Assembly: GCA_047495785.1 (NCBI GenBank)
Contig: JBLDXI010000016.1
Coordinates: 806,001-870,000 of the forward strand
Source of the DNA: Lepidodermella squamata
Taxonomy: Eukaryota; Gastrotricha
Reading direction: 5' to 3'
Length of the DNA: 64,000 nt
Below are positions 32,693 to 45,652 of the stretch, piece after piece (within the stretch, counting starts at the first letter, position 1; each line of letters begins with the position of its first letter). The notes beneath the pieces were generated by a model. The model had not been told where the DNA came from, searched no databases, and saw nothing but the letters and a program-made list of their open reading frames with translations. Position numbers and translations under genes: made by a program.

Positions 32693-35348
32693 CTAGCGAT
32701 TCTCAGACACAACAGTTCTTGACCTGACACGGCGCGCGAATGATTCGTAGGCCTGTCCACTGACTTCCTCAGACACAGAATAATGGTGAATAGCGCTAGC
32801 GGAACGAGCTGCGGAATGTGTGATTTCTTCGTTATTGGCTGGATATCGAAGGACTACAGGGGTGTGAATTTCATGGCTGTAATAGGCAGCGACGGGAGAA
32901 GCGCTATCTCCCTCTTCATAAAGGAAATCCTCCCCAATTGTTTCTTTGAAGAGACCACGCCACCATTTGCGTATTCTTCTCCAGATGCCTCCAGATCTGT
33001 TGAAGAAAAATGTAATAATTCTGAAGCATTCGAAGGCGCGGTCTTACCCAAACGAAGTTTTGATCAATGACGACTGGGAATTCATTTCATCCGTTTCTTC
33101 ATGGATAGGTTTCAGCGATATGTCTCGAACAGCCCTAAATTCTCCAACATTATTGACATGCTCATTCTCCAAGCGGAAGAAGTTCCAAATGAAACGCCGA
33201 AGCATTTCAACAAAAGTTAGCGACGTGATGAACAAATCATCTATGTAAGCTTTATCGCTTATCTGAATGTCAGTCACTGTTATGGTCCAAGTAGTTCGCA
33301 GCAGAAGGTCAACAGCCATAGCGGCGTAGTAGTACCATCTTTGCTTGAAGATGATAACCTCTCGAAGGAATTTGTTCTCTTTTGGAGCTTTCTTGTCAAA
33401 AAGACCCCAATCCATTTTAACGTCCCAAGTATACGTGTAAATCGTGCTGATTGTACCAGCGATAATCCAGAGGTAAAGGAAAGGATTGCTTGGGTCGATG
33501 ATGACAGGATTTGAGGCTGGAGTACTCGAACCATGCGTGTGGTAGTAATCCAAGGTAGACATGTTACTTGGGATTTCTGTGGTTGTAGTCACAGAACCTG
33601 GTCCTATCAAATCAGTGTCCCATGCGTTGTGTAAACTGCGGAACAGGACCACGAAAAATGTGGTTGAGTACTTCCCAGCATTTGTTAAATGGGGATGTTT
33701 ATGTCCTGTGTCGCGATACCTCCTCAAACACTGCAGGAATCGAAACCACGCAGGAATGCAGCCGATAACGTTGGTCAAAACGAAAAGGCTTTTATCGCAG
33801 GTTTTTTCAACGTCATGGGGTAGAAACTGCAGCGAACAGCAACAGATTATGAACACGAAATCTTGGAAAACCGGAACGAGACTAGTCAACTGATCCGCAA
33901 GCCAGAAATCAGCGAATTGCACGGGGAAGAACGGAGCAAGAATGATGCGACCGATGACTTTCAGCAGCCACATTCGGCTTGAGTACAGCGCAAATTTCAA
34001 AGGGTTTACTAGAAAGACAATGAGTATGCCGAATATTGCGAATGAAGCATATCTTATAGCCTCAGGATTTATGCCTGAGACGTAAGATATGTAAAACTGT
34101 AGTAGCCAGATTGTTAGCGAAACGGAGCAAACTCCAAGAAGTGCGATGCCAACCTCTATCAAATGGAACGAGGACAAGTGATCTCGGGGATCTAGTTCGA
34201 AAATCAGCACATGATTTATGCCAGACGCTGCCCATCCGTAGAAGTTAATCCCTAGAAGGAGGACCATTAACGACATGAGGAATATCCCTCGGTAGAGTCG
34301 GATTGTGATCTCCCAGAACTTCCCTTCACTCTCGAATAGTGGATCGGTGAAGTTGCTAGCTACGCAAGAATCTTGCCAACACCCGATCTCATGCTCATCG
34401 CAAACTGACCATGGTAGCAAGAATGCGATGATGATTGCGAAAATAACAAGAGCCCCACTCCAGATCCCGATGCGGAAAACGGTCCAGGCGCTGTGGTGGG
34501 GTTCGCCGAGTGGAGGAACCCGCAACAATCTCATCGCCTTTTTCCGATCTCCGCCTGCAATTTTTTCCGTCACCTCATTTTCGACATCGACCATTAGCTT
34601 GAAAATGGCGCGGTTCGAAACGAGGGGCGATCTATCAACGACCTCCCCGCACCACTTCAACCCTTTTTCCGTCGTAAATAGTTTGTCGTGCTTTTTCATA
34701 ATTTTCAAAAACGCGATTTGATTCAGCTCTTGGTAGTTCTGGAGAAGGGTTAAGTGAAGGTAGAATTCGCTGTAGGCCAGTTCGAAATCGCGAATGTTGA
34801 GAGAAGTATGCGGCTATAGGAAATTTTGAAAATTACGATCCACTCTAACACGAAAAATCATATGCTTACCCTTTCGTCGTAGTGACCAAACGCGCTGAAT
34901 TCGGTTCCGACCGCCCGAGAGATGGACTGGTAGCTTCTCTCGCGCTCGAGTTTGTGCTGATGGTCGAGGAATTCGTCGATTCTATGCCTTAATTCTTCGA
35001 TTTTCCGCTTCGCGTCTTGAATATTTTCCTGTAGGAAAGTGTTGATCTTTTGCAGCTCCTTCTCCGCAAATTCGAAGAACTCCTTCTCGAATTTTGAAAT
35101 CAATTGATCGATATCTACCTCGTCTGGGTCTAAAAATGGAATTTTCGAAAAATTATGAATTGAGGGGAAAACTTACTGTGAGATCGGAGATCGTTTTTAA
35201 AGGCTAGAATCATCTTCTTTCCTGTCTGATGTCCAACTAAGTTTAAGGTTGAGGTAGCTTAAAAACTTGATACTTTTACCTTGAACTGGAAATATTGCGT
35301 CTGCCATTCGTGCGTCATTTTAGACGCTAACTCTTCAGCGAATCTCAT
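32693..35348 (-). CDS. XPR1: SPX-EXS protein, XPR1-like phosphate exporter, paralogue B (815 aa)
   Basis: Five exons (35348-35280, 35225-35177, 35129-34870, 34813-33048, 32996-32693) close in phase. SPX starts MRFAEELASKMTHEWQTQY and ends KIMKKHDKLF. The core contains GINFYGWAASGINHVLIFEL, almost as in vertebrate XPR1, and the EXS end reads RRFIWNFFRLENEHVNNVGE. The last intron is only 51 bp. Reading through it would stop the protein at 33044 and lose ~100 residues of tail, but the downstream frame stays open to a TAG followed by a poly(A) signal. The longer SPX linker and tail separate it from paralogue A. Confidence 0.9.
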
Positions 35349-36083
35349 CTTTCAGCCGATATTTTACCGCTTCAAAATATTGGTCGACATTTCTGCCTCT
35401 GGTTTATATTATGCTTTGACTCAACCCTGTCTTATCAGGCGTTATCTTATCTATGAACGTCCACGTAGTGTACCCAACATGCGAAAATAACCAAGGTTCA
35501 CGCATTAGTTATTCATCTTATCGGCAATATCTTGACCAAAGATTACAAGCCGCCTTGAAAAATTTTGCAATTTTTTATTTGATCAACACGTTCATCGCAT
35601 CATCGATTTCAGATGACAATATATTAATATAATATATATTAATAAAAGATTGTTGGCTCCTCAAATTTTCAGATGCTAAATATAAACAAAACTATTTTGC
35701 ATAATATCATAATATATAATATTCACAACACGTCGCAGACGTTGAGTTATTTCCATAAAAATCGAGGTATCAGATCGCTTCAAAAAAAACACAACAAATT
35801 ATTTGCTAAAAAAAATTAACGAAAAGATGGGCCATTTTTAGCGGCCCGGAAGTTTGTGTTAACAGCTTCGTTATTCTCAACTGCGATAGCGAAAGAAAAA
35901 AGAGAGCGAGCAAGCGAAATATCGGCGACGTTTTCTTTAGAGTTGCAGCAACTGAATTTCAAAGGCATTCGTGGTTAGATTCAAATTTTCACAGATAATT
36001 AATTACACGTTATGATTTGATTAATTTCAGTAGCAAAATTTAGATTTTAGAGCAATTCATTTCTCGTCCAGCGATTCAATTTT
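35349..36083. other. Gene-free stretch upstream of XPR1-like paralogue B
   Basis: AT-rich sequence with no supported reading frame. It presumably includes the paralogue B promoter. Confidence 0.4.
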
Positions 36084-36390
36084 CCGGTATAAAAAAAATC
36101 GGTAAAATTGTCAAAAAAATTATTTTCGAGGACATCAGTTTTTGAATTTCTACCGATTTTTCCAAAATGGTGAAAAATATCTTGAAAAATCGATTTTTGC
36201 GAATTTTAATTTTTCAGAAATTTTACCGATTTTTACCCGAAAATTTGAGCCGGTATAAAAATCGGTAAAAATTGTCAAAAATTCTATTTTCATAAATATA
36301 CATTTTTTTATTTTTCTAAAATTCCTGGAAAATCGATTTTCATGAATTGATTTTTTTTAGAATTTTACCGATTTTTACCGGAAAATTTGA
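36084..36390. repeat. Two-copy tandem repeat, period about 167 bp
   Basis: A unit beginning 'ccggtataaa...atcggtaaaa' and ending 'ttttaccgatttttaccg' occurs twice in tandem, from about 36084 and about 36251. Each copy holds inverted ccggta/taccg words. Related words occur in dynein introns 5 and 16, so this may be a dispersed family. Confidence 0.5.
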
Positions 36391-36416
36391 GCTGGGCTAG
36401 ATTTTTGTTAAGGCGT

Positions 36417-38634
36417 CTAATAGATGTAGTCTAGTGTTTGTTGGCTGTGATGCACCTTGTCCATGAAAGGATGCGGCGGTGGTACCGGCTTCGGTTTTTT
36501 CGCCGACGCGCTATTTATCGTCCCGCCGCCCGCCCTCGCCTTGCCATTCAACGTATTCGACGCTGAAATTATCCGCTGGATGCTGTTAACGCTAACCGGC
36601 GCCTTGGCGTAAAAGTACTCCTCAACCGGGAACGCGGTGTACGGGCCCGGGTATGAGCCGTGGAACGACCCGGGGTAGCTGGCCGGCGGTAGGCAGTACA
36701 TTTTCGGCGGGTAGTACGTGTGCGTCTCCTTGTGGCGCACGATCCAGAGCGCGGCGAGCAGGTAGACGGCGGATGACAGCGCGGCTAGGGTTGTTGCAAC
36801 CCAAGCGCATATGTAAGACCAGCCGTAGCGCAGGACGGACGACCGCCGTACTTCGTCCGGCCAGTTGCGCTGCAAATAGCGCGGATCTTCCGGCCGCACC
36901 CCGTTACGCTCGACGAATTCAGCCCCGTGCCAGAAAGCCATGCCAGCCGAGGCAAAAGCGGCTGGGAAAAATAGGGGAAAATGATGTAAAAATAACATGT
37001 TTTTAGGGGATTTTTGATACTTACTTGCTAGCAGAATGACGAGACCGGCGAATTTGGCGTAGCGACTCGCGGATTGCCAGCAACCGGCCGCGCCTACGAT
37101 TGAACCGCCGACTAGCATGACAATAGCGCAGATGAAGGAGGCAACAACAGCTCGACGAAGATCTGATTAAAAAAAATATGAGAAAAATTATTTAAAAATA
37201 GTAAACACCTTGGACACTCGATGCTTTCAAGTTCAAATTCGAAATTTCAAAACAAAGATTTTTTTCAAACCCCTTGAATTTCAACCAAATTTTGTAACTT
37301 CTTACAAAATATGCCAATTTTAGCTTTTCGAATGATTTAATAAATTTATGGCCAAGTCTGATGTCCGAGATAGCGATTAGATCTACTGCGAAATTTCTAG
37401 CAGAATCTAATCATGATCAATGGCGAATTGTAATGATCCACCATAAAATCATTGGAAATTTCGAAAAAGCCATTTTAGGCTCATCAAAACTAAAAAGCTG
37501 GTTCCGTTAAGAGAACGGCGGGTAAGGTAGATAGCCTGAAATTTCTCAGGGACCTGCGTTTTGATTCCATTTCAGCTTTTTCAATTGTTCACTTGTTAAA
37601 GACTTGGAATCATATTTTTCATCAATAAATTGGACAATTCAATTTTCAAATTTCAAAAGCTCATGAGCAAAGCATAAATCTGCTCTGCGATCTACGACCG
37701 CACGTTCGTCGGGATGAGATTAGCAGCCAGTATTTTCATAGGATTTTTTTTTTACTTTTCAGCTGGTTTAGAACTTACGAATCATGATCCAAAAGTCTTC
37801 CGAGTAATTTTCGCTGAAGGAATACGGCGGCTGAAGTTGATAGTCGATTGCGAAACAGCTGCCATCCGTTAGACTGTCTTGTAAGCTGGGGCTGAACAAT
37901 ATCCCTGAAAAATGAAATCCATATTAACTAATCATTCATATTCATTTCTATAGTATGGTCATTTAGACAATTTTTCACTATTTTCCGTATTTCAATTTTC
38001 AGATTTTGTTCTCTAGACGGCTTTATTTTTTTGCCCCTGAATAAATTTTGAAAAACGCACATTAGGGAGTCTGAATGGCCACAATACGACCCACAAAATG
38101 CGTGCTCGAACACCATTCCACTCCTCAAAACAACAAGTAATTAATTTGAAACATAAAAATACCATTAATTTTTTCAAAAATATTTTCCCATTAAAAATGT
38201 CAATTGAAATTTTTTTCAAATCAACCAGAATCTTTTCATGAGAATTCTATGCAAAGCTCTAATAATGAATAATCCTCAAAATTCTAGGAAAATATCTAAA
38301 AATAAATATCATCACGTAAAATTACGGGAGATACAAGTTTAGCATGATGAAGTTATGATAAAGGGTATGATAATTTTTTATAAAAAAAAAACTTACACGA
38401 AGTATTGATGCGGTCGACGAAGCATTCGCGCCACAGGCCAGAATGGCGCGTGTAGAAAATGCGGCCAATGTTAGGACCAGCGGCCATGACGCGACTCGCG
38501 CGGCCGGGCAGGGTGGTTAACGCGAGATCAACGCTGACTGTTAGCCAAAAATCTGTGCCGAACGCGAGGCCAAGCAGCGCGGCTGAAACTATCGCCAGCG
38601 ATATGGCGATGGAGAATATCAACACCGCCGACAT
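36417..38634 (-). CDS. Four-TM claudin/PMP22 superfamily protein, stargazin (CACNG/TARP)-like (348 aa)
   Basis: Four exons (38634-38397, 37904-37779, 37162-37025, 36961-36417) join in phase. TM1 is followed by GTDFWLTV and HSGLWRECF, the GLW..C signature of claudin-like proteins and TARPs. TM2, TM3 and TM4 (after RYGWSYICAW, compare YGWSF in stargazin) follow. The cytosolic tail is long and Pro/Tyr-rich (YYPPKMYCLPPASYPG...) and ends LDYIY, not the TTPV-type PDZ ligand of vertebrate TARPs. Stargazins are auxiliary subunits of AMPA receptors or calcium channels; that role here is inferred from the family. The start at 38634 is the first ATG in frame; an upstream non-coding exon is possible. 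Confidence 0.78.
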
Positions 38635-41600
38635 GGCGCTGGCCTTCAATTTAAATATTTCTATCAATAATCGCTAAATTTGACTATAAAAAACATAGGA
38701 AAATCAATCAAAATATGAAAACCGACGAATAAAATTTGAAAAATTAACAATTAAAAAATTTCTTAGTTGAACGATGAAAAATTAAATTTTTCAAAATTCC
38801 ACAAATTCTTGAATTAAACTGCAAAATTAAAGAGTTTTTTTGAGAAATCTGGCATGAGAAATTCAAATTTCTCCGAATTTCCTCGATTTGCCATAATATA
38901 TTAAGGTGGGTTTCTTACTAGAAAAACCCCTTATGCAGAAATTCCTTCCAAGTGAGGCAAATTCTGAGAAAGACCCATAAAATATGGCCATTTCTTGGCT
39001 GTAGCGCCTTTTAAAAGGGGATAACAATGCCTAGACAAAGACTTATTTGCAGGTTTTTGTTGTAAACAATTATAAAATATTAATAATTGAGGTAAATATG
39101 CGCGATTTTTTCCGAGTGTTATATCGCAATAATTTGCCGAGACCTATAGGTTAAGAAATAACTTCACAGCGCACGTGTGTTGGTCGAGTGGGTAAAGGTT
39201 AAACACGCCTCATGAAGGGGCGACAAATTTCTAATTAGTCGCCGGTCGTCGGTCAGAGCCGGAATACAAGAATGCCTTGTTTGTTATTTAGGGCCGAAGA
39301 ATGGCCAATAGGTAATAAGCAGCAGGTTTGTGTTTGTGTAGCCTTCCATAAACATCATCACATCAAATCGCGAAATAGCGATTGTCGCGCGAAGGCCGCG
39401 CCACTCTTAGACTACAACTCGGCCATCATTACGCCAAGGTAAACTATACGTCATCATCACGGCTAAAAGAATGCATTAAATTAATAAGGTGGTTGGTTTT
39501 GTCGTATATACCTCCTCGCCCATTCACAATAACGATGATGGATGATGATAAGAAAGCAGCAGATGAGACTGTCGATTTTATTATTAGCTAGCCTTAGGTA
39601 TTATTACAGTATATTATTGTTTATTCCGCCGAATAATTTCAAGGCCACGTGGCTTTCAATGGCACGTGAGGTAATCATAATATACAGGCTAAACAAATAG
39701 TTGTTGTAAATCGGGGGGCGCGGGTCAAATTTTACGCTCCAACGGTGTTTAGTTTTTGAACAAAAATAATAATATTTCGCGGCTCATCTTTCTTTAGCAT
39801 CTAAAATTTGTCGCGGCAATTAGAGGCGGCAAGACATTTCTTATTTAATACGGCTATTATGATACCTATCTACATTTTTGTGTATCGTCTAAAAATGAAA
39901 ATAATATAAAACAATAAGCGTGTGAGCAGCCGCGAAAATTGGTTATTTGTTTAGCATCAGGACATTGATACTGTAAAAGAGCACGAGCTGTAAACAAGAC
40001 AAAGATTTTTCAGCCGCGGCGAGGGTAGCAACAAAAACAAAATGCAATTAGTAAAAGAAACGACGCGGTCGATTTTTGATACCCGTGTGAGACAGCGCAC
40101 GTGAATTTGTAATTGCATTTAGGTATAAAATTTATTGTTGTGAAACAAATGCGCGGTAATATATCATTTTTGTAGTACCGCATGTAACGTGACACGGCGA
40201 CAAATCTAACAAGAGAGCAGCTCTTCAAACACACCACCGACCGGGGAAGAGGATACCAAGCAGCAGCAACAACGAAGACGAGTGCAGCAGGATATATCAC
40301 CTTGCGTTAAGCCGGCGGGTACACATTAACAGGGCGACGTGTGCATGTGTTACTTAGGTGAGAAAACTCGTGACATTATTAGCTGAAAGATGAATGCTGC
40401 CCATATTATCTATCGTCTGCATCGATACGAATGACATGTGTTTCAGAGGCAGGCGGTGAAAAAGCGAGCGAACGCTCGTAACGGAAGCGCGAGGTAATAT
40501 GCATTTAATATATATCGGGCCAAATGTATGTGAGTGCTATACCTACTACACATGTGTATATGCGACAGCGCGCAAATATTTGTTAACGTTCATGTGCGGC
40601 GACACGTTTGCCGGTTTCCGAGTTGCAACCGTTCGTTCGTTCGCGCGCGCGCGATCAAAGACCGCACGCAAATAAACTCGAGCTATACTACTACTTACCT
40701 GGTATTATAAGTACGAACGATTTCGGCCGTCGTTTATAGTTTATATCTCCTCGTGTTTACCTGCTGCTGTCACCGCCCTCGCGCCTGTTTGAAACGTATA
40801 TACCATCATCATGTTAGTTACTTGTTGTAGTCGCGGGCGGTCAAGCACCGGCGCAAATACTATACGCATAAACAAGTCGGCAAGAGAGCGCAGCGGCTTT
40901 TCGCCGCTCAAGTATCGGTAGCAGTGTTTACGTAATTAGCGAAAAATAATCGCCAAAAAACAAGCCTCTCCTGCGGCCACTCACTCAACTTTATTACCGG
41001 CAGCACGTTGTCTGAAACAAACAAATAATACCTATTAAACAGTGGCGGCAAAGCGTGGCTTTTCACTTGCTGTTTGACTTTCAGCGTAATCTGACATGAT
41101 GATGGTGGTAATGATGATGATGGCGGTTGCGTTTGTTTTGCCGCAAAATGCGCGGCTCGAAAAACACCTGGCTGCGCCCAAATCTCGTCAAATTACGCGA
41201 AACTACGGGATAACTCGTTAAAACATGACGAAAGTTGATACCCCAGCCAAGGATTAAGATTCAGGAGCCTCAATATAAATAATCTCATAGCATTTTCTAT
41301 CGACTAGCAAAATTATTAATGACTGCCATCAAATTCGGCAAAAATACCTTGGTAAGAAAAAATTAAATACTCGCGGAATAATAAATTGAAAAAATTAAGA
41401 ATTAAAAAATAATGATAACGTTATTCCGTTTAAAAAAAATCACAGAAAATATCACAGAAAATTTCAAAATATGAATACAGAAAAATTCAATTTTGGGATT
41501 TTAAGCAAAACTATCGAATTTTTTTCAATATTCATTCAAAAATTCGAATAATTAAAAATTGTTTAATAATATATTTTTGACATTGCGCCATTCAGAAGAT

Positions 41601-41961
41601 TGAAACTGGAAAATTCGAGAAAAAAATCAATTTTTTACTAAGCTTTTACAATTTCGTTTTCAATGTGAATGTCGGGTCATAAACAGATGAAAATTCATTT
41701 CTATGAAAAATATCAAAACTTACAGAATTCGGATCTCGCGAGAATCCGTCAAATGGGAAGGTAAAACTCCGAAACTCAACGCAAACGTGATAAATTACCC
41801 TTGAAACGCAAAAATAAGGGATTTAGATGAACCATCAAGAAAGCGTGAGCTTTGATTTTCACTCGCCTTTATTAATAACCGCCTAAAAATGAAAAACATT
41901 CACAAATGGAAATGAGACCACATAGAAATCCAAAATTTTTGAAAACATTAGAAGAAATGTT
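38635..41961. other. 3.3-kb intergenic region
   Basis: No supported gene. The centre (about 39,150-41,250) is less AT-rich than the introns, with a CG-dinucleotide run at about 40630-40655 and a GATGATGG microsatellite at about 41096-41125. Such composition upstream of the stargazin-like gene would suit promoter, enhancer or 5'UTR exons, which is inference. The last ~700 bp are plain AT-rich sequence. Confidence 0.35.
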
Positions 41962-43174
41962 TCACTGCATAAATATGCTCTTATTGCCCTCGTAGTCCCG
42001 TAAAACACGTAAACCACGCTGCGGCTGCCACGTTTTGCTATACTTGAGATCTGTTTTGTTACTACCGGTCGGCAAAATGCCAGGGGTTCGAATTGCCGTG
42101 GTCATATTCATAGGCCAGGGTGTTTCGAGATAAACCGGAGTTCGGTAACTAGGCGGCAATTTCCGCCGGTTATAAGCCGGCTCATTCATATTCGTCCACT
42201 TCACATCGCCACCATACTCATCGGCAATAAACGATTTTTCTTGCCCAGTTTGGGGTAACGCTCGAATTCCGTGAAATTGTGACCTAAAAAATGTATCAAA
42301 ATACTTCCAAAAAATAAAAAAAAATTGAAAACGGACTTGATTGCCTCTTCGTTATCTTCATCAATTGCCCTCCTCTGTCGCTCTTGATGGCTTTCGCCCA
42401 AATGAGCAGCGCGCACAAACGGCGGCTCAGGCGATCGAGCCCCAGGTACGACTTTCTTTCGAAGTTCTTCAACCATCTGCGGCTTACTTTCGATATAACG
42501 ATGCCAAACTTCGGTCTTCTCACGCTCGTCGAGTTTTTTCAGAATTCCTCTAATCGGACTACGAGGTGAACCGTTGTCCTCACCGTTCGATACCTTGAAA
42601 CTTCTGTGTGGCTGAATTTCTGGCGGGGGTGACGTGGCGGTTGATGCTTGTCTGGTTAATCTGATGGGCGGCAATTTAGTCGAGGCTTTCAATTCTTCCT
42701 CAGAAATTTGCGCCGATCGCGAGACTTTCCCTTCTTGCAAGAAATGGATATCAGCACTATCACTTTGAACGCCAACTTCTCTCAACATCATTGTCCCGTG
42801 ACCATTTTTGCGGTTGTTAGGTTCTGGCGCTCGAAAAGGCTCAGGCGGTTGACGGCCTCGATAAAAACTACCTAGCTCGCCATATGTCGTGTTTTGCACC
42901 TTGAACTCCCATGTTTTCTTCATGTTATTTCGGTATTCGGGTCTATCTTTGAATGAAGCAGCTACTGGCTCTGTTTGACCTCCTCCATATACGTGATTCT
43001 CACTACGGTACCACGTGGCTGGTCCATTTTTACCCCAGTCGTCGTCCTAATTTACGCTGAATAAATAAGTTAGGCGAAAGTTACGGTAAAACAGACTTGA
43101 TGATACATGATTGCTCGCATGAATTCGCGGTTCTTGTCTGCGTCTAAACTGTGACGGCCAGCCATTACTTCCAT
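41962..43174 (-). CDS. Unrecognised protein (369 aa), three exons
   Basis: Exons 43174-43097, 43046-42337 and 42283-41962 join in phase. The start MEVMAGRHSLDADKN is followed by WYRSENHVYG and SFKDRPEYRNN, a disordered Pro/Ser-rich centre, a basic helix (VEELRKKVVPG), and a Pro/Tyr-rich end (NRRKLPPSYRTPVYLETPW). There is no signal peptide or membrane segment. The mix of short Tyr/Pro motifs recalls ciliary microtubule-associated proteins, and DNAL4 lies ~2.5 kb away, but I cannot assign a family. The first donor (gtctgt) and second donor (gtccgt) are non-standard, so exon borders are less certain than elsewhere. Confidence 0.6.
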
Positions 43175-45652
43175 AACTGGTGACGATTGACCCGTGAAAC
43201 GGATCGACTACGGTTTCAAGTGCGCTATCCTACGGTTTTGGACAAAAATATTGCGATATGCCACTGGGCGGAGCTAGCTGCCGTTAGAAACGCAACGACG
43301 GGAAGGAAATCAACAATGTAGGTAGCGAAAATCGATACCTCAAGGTGGAGCCAGCCCAAGCCTTAGCAACAACAAATAATTGATTCGGGTAGCACGTAAA
43401 CTTGTAAAGCACTGCGATTATTGACTGACTCACATACAGGTAATATAATACGCGCGGTGCTTACGGTTTAAGCCAAATCACTTATGCTGAAGTATCACGA
43501 GGTAAATTTATTGGTATCAGCTCGCCCCAGCTTTCTGCCGTGCGCAACTATCCCCAAATACCAAATAACATCGATCAATCATGGTTTCAGATAGGAAAAA
43601 GTCTTAAATCTGAATATGTCTGAAACAGCTGGGATTCAATTTAAATAATCTAGTCAACAGAGAATAAAAATGTCAGAGAATATTTTGATGAATATTTCGG
43701 CCATGTTTTACATGGGTCTTGCTAGCCATTCACCTAAGACAGGATAAAAATGGCTCATTCATTATGCATGGCGGCAAGATAGTCGATGGCAAGGACCAAG
43801 TACCATAAGTCACAATTATAGGTACTAAGAATATATGGCGATGTCGGTTAATCAATAGAAGAAGTAGAAGAGAACGCATACATGGTAACCATTAAGGAGG
43901 GAAATTGACTTCAACAATTCTTGAACTTCAATTAGTCTGGTTGATCAGTGGCGTACTGAGACCAACAGCTATTTTCCTTGATCTACGTGCCCAACTATGA
44001 AATTCTCGAATCTAATGGGTCAGCCTGAATTTTGCTCAATGCCGCACTTTGCACTTTATCATGGGAGTTTTATGGATGAGATCTAGATGTATATCTTCAT
44101 TCGGACTCCGCAAAAAGGTGACCGAAGACCGAAGAAAAGATGCGCATGCATGAGCAACCTAATCGTCATTCAACTCATCAACGCATTCAGCGAAAGTATT
44201 CACAGCATGGACGGGGTCATGGATGGGGTCTCGAAGCACATCACACTAATCGAAGTAAGTAGGTGGCTGATTCGAATACTTAAGCATAAAAAACGGCGGA
44301 GTTTGCGAGAACACGTAGCCTCACTGTTTAAAGAGCGATCCATGAGACGCTTGTACCTTCCGTGCCCAGTAGCCCAGGAAGCTATAAGCTATGATATTTG
44401 TAATTTCTAGCCAGGGCGGCATTGGGGCTTTAGGCTCATCGTGAATCTTAGTAAAACTGTGTTTCGTTTTCATTTCCTAAAAGAGATTTCAGCACTGCGC
44501 CATTTTATGCCTCGAACAATCAAGGTTCACGAGTCAGCTCTCTTCATTTTCCAGAATGTCTCGACCCTAGACATAACGCCACCAACATGGAACTACGAGG
44601 AGAACAAAAGGCAATCGCGAAGAATTTCAATTTTCAAATTTTAGCGCGCCAGAGTTTTAACATAAATTATATTTTTTATTCTGAACATTGGTTATACTTT
44701 TTTTTAATTATATTACTAATTTTCTAATTTTATGCGTCCATAGCAACCCGGTTTCACTCACTCATGTCTCTCGACTTTCTTGATTTAGGGATTCCCGAAC
44801 AACTTGCAATATATAACACATGTCTTATTTCTTTGCCGATAGCTATGTCCTGCGTATTAACGGTAACTTTGACAATCCTTGTGTTAGGGGTTAGGTCGCA
44901 CTCGTTTTGGGTCACAAGTCATGGTGTCGATTGTGCCTGATTAAAGAAGTGTTGCTCAAAACTCCAAAACGTGATTTCAGTTTTCGCCAAATAATTTTCT
45001 CTGTTCTCTAACCAAGAGGATATGGGCGCTATGACAATGACATCAGTGTTAGCTTTCTTTATTGATATCGCCTTAATCAAGGCCAGGGTTGTTGCTGTTT
45101 ATGATCTATCTTCGATATATTGGCTTATAATTTACTGATATTCAGCTGAAGATTGAAGATTACAGGATAGGACAGCGCTAGTTATTTAAAGTGTCAATTA
45201 GCAGCAACGATTGTCTTCACTTACATCTTAGAGCCCTATATAGACCACAATAGAAATTAGTGAAATTAGCTGTAGAAGAATGCAGTCACGCTATGGTTGA
45301 TTTCAGTTATGTTTGTATACCATATACCGATGGATAAATTTTTATGTCAAATTCTCAAGTTGGCTATATTCAGCTGATATCTTACTTTGTAATCAAGCAT
45401 CCCTTCAGAGTCAACTGAACAGGCCCTGGCTCATGGGTCATCTTCCTTAAGAATCAAGAATTTACTTCAGGAGTTTCGAGTCTTCAGTGTTAGTTCATTT
45501 TGACAAAACCACTAACCTGAGTGGTCGGATGAACAAGTTCACAAAACGAACATCGTGCTCGTCAAGCAAAACTTCTTCGTTGCTATTCATTTTTATCATT
45601 TTATATCGATCATACATTATTTGATTATATAGGCTTTAACTAGTCAGTGGAA
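43175..45652. other. 2.5-kb intergenic region
   Basis: No supported gene. A 107-codon open frame at 44087-44410 (+) and a 67-codon one at 44441-44644 (+) have no recognisable motif, no clear splice context and weak composition. The rest is mixed AT-rich sequence. Confidence 0.3.

Noticed and set aside
33044-33046. TAA as the true end of XPR1-like B
   Set aside because: It lies inside a GTAAGA donor context. The downstream frame after a CAG acceptor stays open for 101 codons and is followed by a poly(A) signal.
39176-39272. tRNA-like stretch with an A-box resemblance (ggtcgagtggg) and a stem gcgac/gtcgc
   Set aside because: No B-box (GGTTCRANNCC), no pairing acceptor stem and no plausible anticodon arm.
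44087-44410. 107-codon plus-strand open frame
   Set aside because: No recognisable domain, no splice or promoter context, and composition is not clearly coding.
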